This document shows, piece after piece, positions 57,071 to 64,000 of a stretch of 64,000 bases of DNA. The notes beneath the pieces were generated by a model. The model was given only the letters and a program-made list of their open reading frames with translations, did not search any database and was not told the origin of the DNA. Within the stretch, counting starts at the first letter, position 1. The number at the start of each line of letters is the position of its first letter. This DNA comes from Pseudocercospora fijiensis CIRAD86. Taxonomy: Eukaryota; Ascomycota; Dothideomycetes; Mycosphaerellales; Mycosphaerellaceae. Made by a program: the position numbers and the translations under genes. The DNA is taken from the NCBI RefSeq assembly GCF_000340215.1, contig NW_006921538.1, forward strand, positions 4,104,320 to 4,168,319, written 5' to 3'.

Positions 57071-57727
57071 AGACACTATACAGTCCAACAAAATGCTGTT
57101 TCGGAGTAATGTGCGCTGGTTTCGCCAGTAACGATCCGCTGTACAACATCGCTAAGCCTGACCCCGTCCTGGAGCCTGTCGATATGTCCTCTAAAGACCT
57201 CCCTCATTACTGTCCTTCGGATGACGAAGCAGCAGGTGACCTGAGGACTAGGAGGCTGGGTTATATGCTACATACTGTTCCAGGCTCCAGCATATGTGCC
57301 AGCTTCTGGGCGCGGATCTCTGCTGAAACGCAGAAGTGCACTGCCGTGGGAGACAAGAGAGGTTGTGGTCTCGTTCTGGTATTCCTCGAACCTATCCATA
57401 TAGCAACAAAAGGTCGCCGAGTTGCACTGGCCCAAAACCACGTCCAGTGAGTAGTGGAGACGATCCGACGTCGGCAGATCAGCAGGAAGGTCTTCAGGAT
57501 CATCGAAGACGTGCAGCTCCCGGTCACCCGTGCCTCGATCGCGGCGGATCTCGTGGGATAAGGAACAAGCTGTCCCTATGCTCGGAATTCCCATCGATCA
57601 AATGGCGCCAGGTAGAACAGACATCTCGTGCCACCAGGAGGCCTTCTACCGAGAGGAAAGACGCGATGGATTCCAGGAGTTCTACCGGGAGCCTGGCGAA
57701 GTGGCAAGTTTCCTGTGCTTGAGCCAT
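57071..57727 (-). pseudogene. Broken F-box protein gene (frameshift and nonsense)
   Basis: The frame starts MAQAQETCHFARLPVELLES (57,725-57,727; an upstream Met at 57,754 is also open) and has an F-box (IASFLSVEGLL, CSTWRHLID) and the SLFLIPRDPP stretch typical after it. It then meets a stop at 57,524. The family similarity continues in the next frame (GTGDRELHVFDDPEDLPADL to FSRDPRPEAGTYAGAW) down to a TAG at about 57,268, and then again past that stop as ITQPPSPQVTCCFVIRRTV and DGVRLSDVVQRIVTGE to about 57,075. So one frameshift near 57,540-57,555 and one nonsense codon break an otherwise complete short F-box gene. A sequencing error could explain only the frameshift. Confidence 0.7.
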
Positions 57728-57842
57728 CGAGGGGGCGTAGCTACGCTGACACAATGCGTCTAAGGAGGAGTGGGGAGGATGGCGAGATGGACAGAAAGAA
57801 AGGGATGAAATTGAAGTCTAAAACCGAAGGTCTGAAATTGAA

Positions 57843-57912
57843 GGGCGGGGGCGGGGGCGGAGGCGGAGGCGGAGGCGGAGGCGGAGGCGGAGGCGGAGGC
57901 GGAGGCGGAGAA
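57843..57912. repeat. GGCGGA hexanucleotide repeat
   Basis: About eleven GGCGGA/GGCGGG units. They extend an open frame as poly-Gly upstream of the next gene, but are most likely in its leader. Confidence 0.85.
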
Positions 57913-58062
57913 CCTGAGAGGCTCAAAATCTTGGCCCGCCAACACCACGACTTCTTTCACTCAATCGACCTGCCACCACCAAAGCCGACGCTCCCACTCC
58001 TCCAGCATATCAACAACATCGCAGCATTCCCAGCTGCTACACGGCTTTGCACACTGACGCTC

Positions 58063-59325
58063 ATGTCGTCAAAGTGCGACACTCCGCCAAGCAGTGATAT
58101 CGAACAGTCTCCGCACCTCCCGCCCTCTCCGCCCCTCTCCCCAAAGCCTTCCGCCGCCCCGATCGCGCCCGTCGACAGACTCATTGGCATTCTGAAGCTC
58201 CGTCGTGCTGGACGACTTCCTCTCGCAGGCGATTGCCAGTCATTCATACTCGACGGCGGCAGTTTTGAGGTCCTCGAAGACCGAATAGAGAAGGAAGGTC
58301 TCCTCCCCTACTTCGAAGACAAAGTCCGCTACGACTACCACGGGCGCCGATTTACCCTGCGCATGCCCAGCGCCACTCATGAACGGTTCATAGCTTCGGT
58401 TGAGGATCTTATCTTTGCTGGAATCCAAGAGGTGGCAGATCGACTGGCGGAAGACAAGCAGGATGAGATTGCGAAAGCGCTGAGAGGCATAGACAAAGGC
58501 CGAAGCACGACTCTGGAACTGCACGCCCCGAAGCTGGAGAATAGCAGCCAGGAGAGCGAGGCTGCGGAGAAAGTAGTGCGCAGAAGTCCAGATGCTACGT
58601 TCTATTGCAATGCGGGAGAGGAGGGAGCGGAACTGCCAGCGCTGGTGGTGGAGGTGAGCTATTCGCAGCAGAAGAAGGATTTGCCCAGGCTGGCGGAGAG
58701 CTACGTTATCGACTCCAAGCATGCGATAAGATGCGTGCTGGGACTTGACATTACGTACAGCAATGCAAAAGGGCAAGCGCCGAAAGATCACACTGCGACA
58801 ATCTCAGTCTGGCGCCCGGATGTCGAATTCGATGGAGATGGAGAAGAGATTGGAGTCTGCGCATGCGATGTACACGAGATGCCCTTTCGGGGCAGCCAGG
58901 GCATCACCTGCGAGGGAGAGTTACAGCTAACGCTATCTGACCTCCTTCCAAAACCGATCATGCAAAAGCTACCAGCGACTGCCTACGACGAGCACATTAT
59001 CATCCCATTCGGCGATCTCGCAGCTTCCCTCTACAAAGCTGAGCTCGTCACTACCGCGAAACCACCGAACCCAACTAAACTAACACCAAGGAAGTTCCGC
59101 AAGCGAAAGCGATCGCCTTCGGAAGAGCTGTCTGATGAACGAGAGTCAAGGTACCAGAAGCTGGAGAAAGCAGACTCGGAGAAGGAGCGCAAGGTGGATC
59201 AAGATTGGGAACAGCCACGACAGCGCGTGAAGACGGAGCCATTGCCAGGGACACCGACTGAGATTGTAGAGCGCAGAAGGAGCAAGCGGACAGCTAGCGG
59301 GAGAGCCGTGGGTGGTGCAAGCTGA
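58063..59325 (+). CDS. PD-(D/E)XK nuclease-fold (Uma2-like) fungal protein
   Basis: The likely start is MSSKCDTPPSSD (58,063), giving 420 residues. The frame is open upstream to 57,628 but passes through poly-Gly and the antisense broken F-box gene. After a Pro-rich N-terminus, residues about 60-260 form the domain: RSPDATFYC with the Asp of PD, then ALVVEVSYSQQKKDL where the E of the (D/E)XK motif sits in EVS, then AESYVIDSKHAIRCVLGLDI. This layout is that of Uma2-like restriction-endonuclease folds widespread in dothideomycetes and usually of unknown function. The C-terminus is Lys/Arg-rich (RKFRKRKRSPSEE, RRSKRTASGRA) with likely nuclear signals. The usual catalytic Lys is replaced by Ser, so activity is uncertain. 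Confidence 0.7.
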   Translation: MSSKCDTPPSSDIEQSPHLPPSPPLSPKPSAAPIAPVDRLIGILKLRRAGRLPLAGDCQSFILDGGSFEVLEDRIEKEGLLPYFEDKVRYDYHGRRFTLRMPSATHERFIASVEDLIFAGIQEVADRLAEDKQDEIAKALRGIDKGRSTTLELHAPKLENSSQESEAAEKVVRRSPDATFYCNAGEEGAELPALVVEVSYSQQKKDLPRLAESYVIDSKHAIRCVLGLDITYSNAKGQAPKDHTATISVWRPDVEFDGDGEEIGVCACDVHEMPFRGSQGITCEGELQLTLSDLLPKPIMQKLPATAYDEHIIIPFGDLAASLYKAELVTTAKPPNPTKLTPRKFRKRKRSPSEELSDERESRYQKLEKADSEKERKVDQDWEQPRQRVKTEPLPGTPTEIVERRRSKRTASGRAVGGAS

Positions 59326-59865
59326 AGATGTGGACTTGGTCGATGACCGCCGACGACATGCCAGACGCAACCATACCGATCATTCTGCTCCCGTCACCCC
59401 CAGTATACGCTCTCGCCACGGCAGGTTGGAATCTGCTTCTACAACACAGGCCTCCCATAGCAGTTCTAGTCATGCTCGCGATGCTCTTGACAGTCCTGAC
59501 AGAGCTGCCCGTGAATCAGGTCCAACTTCACGCCTCTCGGAAGTGTTGAGCTCCAGTATACGATTCTGTGCAACTGTGGCTCAATGTGCCTCGCATTCGC
59601 GCTGAACAGCATGAGCCTCAGGCGGAGAGTACTGTCAGCCTCGATCACGGAGGGAACACAAACACGCTTGTGTTTGTGCTGGAGCGCTGCCCACGTTCCC
59701 ATGACTCGAAGGGTTTCAGCGCGGTATGGAATGTCGCCAATTGCCTGGATCGGCGCAATACGAGCAAGCTGAGTGCCTCGTGCGACCGTCACTGCAGCAT
59801 AAGAAGATGCCATATTTACAATCAAGGCACAATTTCAAACACTTCTTCATCGACATATCCGCAAG
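59326..59865. other. Intergenic, no supported gene
   Basis: Overlapping frames on both strands without a domain. Probably the 3' end of the nuclease-fold gene and the promoter of the next. Confidence 0.5.
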
Positions 59866-60219
59866 ATGTTCCACATAGCTTCTTCTGTCGTGACCTTTGC
59901 CTTCGTGGCAGGCATCGCCGCGCAGGATTTTGATCTACCGTCGTATCCCACTTGCACCAAGACCATCACGCACATAGCCTCGGAGTGCTGTCCGCCAGTC
60001 CCAACCGCCACCGCAACTGCTTACACGGACTGCGGAGGTTGCGCATTGACGACCGCTTCCGTACCTCTTCCATGTTTTGCCCCATGCACAACGACGGAGA
60101 CGGCGGGAAGAACAACAATCACCAAGTGCAGCGCATCACCAACTCCTTCGACGAGCAAGGACGACAGTCCATGCACCAAAACCCTCACCGAATTCCAAAA
60201 TCCTTGTGGAGGATGCTAG
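59866..60219 (+). CDS. Secreted cysteine-rich protein
   Basis: A 117-residue frame starts with a signal peptide (MFHIASSVVTFAFVAGIAAQ) and is rich in Thr, Ser, Pro and Cys. It has eleven cysteines in the mature part, including ECCPP, TDCGGCALTT, LPCFAPCTTT and the terminal NPCGGC. No family is recognised. The pattern (small, secreted, many Cys in CxxC pairs) is that of apoplastic effectors or wall proteins. A related Cys pattern (SDCSGCSLAS) follows at 60,325 in another frame, so the true gene may have further exons. Confidence 0.65.
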   Translation: MFHIASSVVTFAFVAGIAAQDFDLPSYPTCTKTITHIASECCPPVPTATATAYTDCGGCALTTASVPLPCFAPCTTTETAGRTTITKCSASPTPSTSKDDSPCTKTLTEFQNPCGGC

Positions 60220-60531
60220 AGCTATTCCACGAGTACGTACCTCTATAATCCATCCACACTTCGAAACCGCATACCGTAAGCTAAATTTTTTTTTGCCCCA
60301 GGTTTCGTGCATTCCAGTACCTTCACCAGCGACTGCAGTGGATGTTCGCTCGCTAGCATCACTACAACACACGCCGATGTGGGCGTTTGCTTGAGGGCAA
60401 TGGCAAGGGCAAAGCGGATTGTGTGTCCGCATGGCGAGGTGCAGATTTTTACGGATCGGGATACTACTAAGACGGTGACGGCTTGTGCTGCGAGGAGTCG
60501 GACTCAGATCACTTCCGTGATTTGTGGATGA
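60220..60531 (+). other. Possible downstream exon of the cysteine-rich protein
   Basis: A frame from about 60,301, after a pyrimidine-rich TTTTTTTTGCCCCAG acceptor-like site, reads VHSSTFTSDCSGCSLASITT and continues to a TGA at 60,529-60,531 with five more cysteines. It parallels the AYTDCGGCALTT part of the preceding gene. A donor such as GTACGT near 60,234 would lie after the TAG that closes the first frame, so the join is unresolved. Confidence 0.45.
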
Positions 60532-63214
60532 GGTGTTGTTGTAAAGGGCTTGATAGGTTCGTCAAGGTTTGGCTTATATGAGGTTAAGATGTGTCTACGG
60601 CGCGTTTTCGATTTTCTGTGCTTTGGATTTTTGTGCATATATACTCTAAGGCGCTCGGGAGTCGCGCTTATACTTAGTATAGGGCCTAGGTAGAACTTAG
60701 CGCCGATACGGTTTTAATATTAGAGAGGGTATTATGCTTGTTTTTTATATCTTTCTATTTAGAGTAGTAGGTACGTCTACGCCTATAAATATAAAGAAGG
60801 TTATTTTTTTTTTCTCGTTAAGAAGTTCTAAACTAATAATAAGAAGGAGGAAAAGGAAGAGGACGACATATATAAGTATATAAGCGCGTAGGTACTATAC
60901 CTTAAATCCTAGGCGATTAGAAAAAAAAGCACTCGTCTTTCTTTTCTTCTTACGCGTAATAAGGAATAAAATTCCTTATACTTAACCGGGCGTACGTTCT
61001 CTACCTATATATAGTTATATAAAGGTATATGTCCGTCGCGAGAAATATACTTAAGTTAAAGGCAGAAATCTTCGAGGTATATTAAGCTCGGAGTAGGATA
61101 AAGTTGCGCTAGAGCTAGATTTGGTCTAAGGATGTCTAGTTTAACGACCTCGAGGGGTGCTTAGATGTTAGAGCAGAAGTCGCTTTATTAAGACCGAGAT
61201 ATCGATAGGAATATAGGAGTAGGGGTAGAAGTTTAGTAATAAGGGCTCGAAGAGGAGGTAAGCCCGGTTTATATAAACCCAATTTAGCGCCGTAACTACC
61301 TGCTACTAATAGGCATGCGTATGGCTTGTTCAGATCGCTCTCCTCGGGTGGATTTGTAACATGAGCTTGGAACATTACTTAGCATATGTTGCGAAGTTCG
61401 TGAACGGGAGTCCGTATCTGCAATTGGGAGGAGGGTTCTAGAGGAGTTGTCATTAAATCATCTTCCAAAAGAGTTGGGAGGGGTGCCGAGACGAGTGAGG
61501 TTGAACAATGAATGCAGCTGTCAGGCCGAAGGTGGTTATAATAAAGCATAAGCGGCGTCTACTCGGACATTGTTCGGCATTTGCCCGTTGGATACACCGG
61601 CGGAACTCATCAACGTTGCCTATTATACCTGTTGCAATTTCGAGCAATCCAAGTTCTCAATCTTTGCGTACCATATCACGCTCAAACTTTCCGCAAAACT
61701 TGCATCTCGGACATCACAGAGCTTGAGAATTCGGGCGTACCTGTCTCGGGTGAATCTCCAGCAAGGACAAGGTCAAGACCTTCGGAATCGTTCATACGGA
61801 AATTTCCTGCGACGAACAAGTTTCTTGTCCTTCATCATCATCAGACCAAAGTTCGCAGTTCGGACATTTGAGGAAAAGCAGAAGCAGGTCCGAGAGCGGT
61901 GTCCTTGATCTTGGCAGGACACCTCGGACAGGTCTTGTTTGAAGTGCTGACGGCTGACCGGTGAACCTTGGCAAAGGGAAAAAGTAAAGTGTTGTGAGGA
62001 GGTACAAAAGGCCGCGCAAGCAGAGGTGCTGTCAGCTGAGTGGTAATAAAGGTCTTATGTACGCTCAACGTCGAGGCAGGATTTGTGCTGAGGAGGGTCA
62101 GCGGGATGGTACAGCTGAGTGCATTGTGGGAGCACAACAGCGAGCACGAAGACGCCCTTCTGGGTGTCCACGTATGCCTGTCGACTTGGCATGCTGATAT
62201 GACAGCATGGCTGGGAGCAGATGGGAGAGAACAATGCATGAAACAGCCGGTCGGCTTGCTCTGAAAGGCCGGAGGAAGGAAGCGATCCTGCAGCACACGT
62301 GAGAGTCTACTGTACCGATTGCCAGAATGGAGATGATGTGGTCTGACGGGAGGCCTGAGGAAGGAAGTTGGTAGGAAGAAATTGTTGTGCTCGCCCAAGT
62401 TTGGTACGCACTGCCCTGCCAGCCCATTCTTCCTTCTGTGCAGAAGATGGTTGCGGTCCGACAGGCTGACTCTCATATGTGAGGATTATTATGAAGAAGG
62501 GGAAGACAATTTTGGAGGAGGCTCTGTGAAGGTTTCGAGATCGGATGTCGGGCGATCGGTGCGGGTACTGGGATCGATCTTGGTATAGCGTGGTCGATGG
62601 GTGAATGGTTCTCATGAAGCACTTTACGCATATCAAACGGGATTGATCGATACCATCAATGATAATATGGTCCTCACCCAGACATTCACTCTCATCAAGC
62701 AGGCCAAGATGGAACACAAGCAACGCAAACATCGACACTGCCAAGAAGTTCATCAACGGCTCTCCATCGGCAGCGCTCAAAATAGACCAGGGGTTGTGCT
62801 GCTCGGGCCGGCCAAAGCTACAACTCCTCCTCTCTGTGCTGCAGACTTCAGCCTCTTCCTGCAAAACGTCTGCGCTTCCATCGATAGAACCCACAGTCGA
62901 TCCTCCACACTTTTGTCCTGCAACGTCCAGTCGAATGCGTCTGCCGGCATGACGCGTATTCTCCGACGCAGGATGGCAGAAGTGTGCAACAGGCGTTCCG
63001 TGGCACTGGCACTGCGCCTGGTCACGAGCAAGACCACCAGATGTATATGAGAACAGCTTCAGCCCAGTGAGCCCCATACCCTCTCCATCCTCACCTCCAG
63101 CATCATCTCCTAGTCGCTTTTCATCCTTACGTCTCTTCGAGTCCAGCCGAAGCAGCAGTATAACATCAGTGCCCTTTACCTCTACCAGCAAAACACCTCC
63201 ACCCAATCTCCACC
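60532..63214. other. Gene-poor stretch with RIP-like island
   Basis: Between about 60,640 and 61,300 the sequence is RIP-like (CTTAGTATAGGGCCTAGGTA style, TA-rich) and probably a degraded repeat remnant with no readable protein. From 61,300 to 63,214 composition is ordinary; long overlapping frames (for example 62,307-63,206 minus) have no recognisable domain. Confidence 0.45.
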
Positions 63215-64000
63215 ATGAAGCAGACCATCGCAGCGACTGCTCTCCTCTCCGGCCTCGCCGCCGCTGTCCCTCAATGGGGCGGACACGGCGGTCCTAACAA
63301 TGGCGGAAGCTGGGGTGCGGGCGGCCCATTCGCCGGCTTCCCATCGTGCGTTTCGTCCTGCCGCGACAGCAACGCCGATTACAGCAACTACAAGAGCCTG
63401 TGCACGAACAACGACATGCTGAACACCCTCAACACCTGCGTCGACGACTCATCCTGCAGCGACTCCGAGAAGAGCGACGTCAAGGAGACGATTGCCCAGC
63501 TGTGCGCAAACTCGGGCGCGACCATCACCGCGGCACCGTTCGCCTCGTACTCGGTGACGAGTGGTAAGTGGAGCACACACACATCACCGCCCGGCGGCGC
63601 GTGGGCACCAGGAGCGTGGGGACAATGGGCGAGCTCTGCGGGCGTGAGCGGATGGCCGACGAACACGGCGGAATGGTCGAGCTGGGCGAGCGCCAATGGC
63701 CTCCCAACCGCAACCTCCGCATGGTCGTCTTGGGCATCTGCAAACGGCTGGGGACCTGGCCGAGTCGGTGGCGGTGCTGGCCATTGGCCTACGTCTGCCT
63801 GGTCGGACTTCTCCTCGTGGACCTCTGCTGCTGGTCTTACCGCCGCGCCACCCAACACCGCCGAGTGGGACTCCATCACTTCTGCCCATCCCCTTCCCTC
63901 CGACCTCTCCTCGGCTGCTGGCTGGTGGCGTGCTAATGGCTTCCCAGGCGGCTCTGCATGGCCGACTGCGTGGACCACAAACTCCGCCTGGGCTTCTGCT
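63215..64000 (+). CDS. CFEM-like secreted protein, cut by right edge
   Basis: Starts MKQTIAATALLSGLAAAVPQ (signal peptide) after a CACC context (ATG at 63,215). A Gly-rich linker leads to a cysteine module, FPSCVSSC then SLCTNNDMLNTLNTCVDDSSC and ETIAQLC, which follows the CFEM pattern but shows six rather than eight cysteines. The frame then continues through Trp/Ser/Ala/Gly-rich imperfect repeats (AWSSWASANG, EWSSWASANG) to the window end, 262 codons so far. CFEM proteins are often GPI-anchored and act in haem/iron capture or as effectors. A GTAAGT at 63,563 could be a donor but the frame stays open across it, so I kept it as coding. The C-terminus is not in the window. Confidence 0.7.
   Translation, partial: MKQTIAATALLSGLAAAVPQWGGHGGPNNGGSWGAGGPFAGFPSCVSSCRDSNADYSNYKSLCTNNDMLNTLNTCVDDSSCSDSEKSDVKETIAQLCANSGATITAAPFASYSVTSGKWSTHTSPPGGAWAPGAWGQWASSAGVSGWPTNTAEWSSWASANGLPTATSAWSSWASANGWGPGRVGGGAGHWPTSAWSDFSSWTSAAGLTAAPPNTAEWDSITSAHPLPSDLSSAAGWWRANGFPGGSAWPTAWTTNSAWASA

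Noticed and set aside
57628..58062. N-terminal extension of the nuclease-fold protein including poly-Gly
   Set aside because: It runs through a hexanucleotide repeat and the antisense F-box locus; the Met at 58,063 gives a normal family-like N-terminus.
62307..63206. 299-codon minus-strand open frame
   Set aside because: Lies in the promoter region of the CFEM-like gene, overlaps several other frames and shows no recognisable domain or gene-like composition.

Overview
The window is fungal, most likely a filamentous ascomycete and probably a dothideomycete. Genes have short 50-80 bp GT..AG introns, encode secreted CFEM, GH17 and GH36 proteins, and lie beside a transposon block carrying the fungal RIP signature (CpA/TpG changed to TpA). 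It splits at about 31.95 kb into a repeat block on the left and an ordinary gene-bearing half on the right.

The left 32 kb is a nest of RIP-degraded transposons. Genes there become readable when in-frame TAG (less often TAA) is taken as a mutated Trp (TGG) or Gln (CAG/CAA) codon. From the left edge: a partial minus-strand DUF6589-like gene; a Mutator-like transposase gene from about 2.6 kb; a 19.4-kb element (4,486-23,848) that interrupts that gene and is bounded by imperfect inverted repeats; and a complete Ty3/Gypsy chromovirus (24,207-31,341) with 197-bp LTRs and a 5-bp target duplication GCTAG. One LTR contains a 100-N assembly gap.

The 19.4-kb element is the highlight. It encodes a Plavaka-type (KDZ superfamily) transposase and carries several other genes: a large SNF2-like helicase, an unidentified minus-strand protein of about 1,500 codons, a coiled-coil fragment, another unidentified minus-strand gene, and an unmistakable Argonaute remnant (PAZ, linker 2, MID start and PIWI C-terminus). 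Next to the Argonaute lie an 89-bp-arm inverted repeat and a 4 x 136 bp tandem array. This looks like a transposon that once carried RNAi and chromatin-type machinery and was then inactivated.

The right half holds a GH17 glucanase, a siderophore-type MFS transporter, a small secreted protein, a four-exon cytochrome P450, a GH36 alpha-galactosidase, a standalone RNase H-like protein, an F-box-like protein, an acidic hypothetical protein, an SRR1-like gene with an in-frame stop, a secreted two-exon protein, a broken F-box gene, a PD-(D/E)XK (Uma2-like) nuclease-fold protein, cysteine-rich secreted proteins and a CFEM-like protein cut by the right edge. Small RIP-like islands occur near 38.7-39.8 kb and 60.6-61.4 kb. 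Secretion, iron uptake and polysaccharide degradation dominate. I see no biosynthetic cluster: the P450 and the alpha-galactosidase are simply neighbours.
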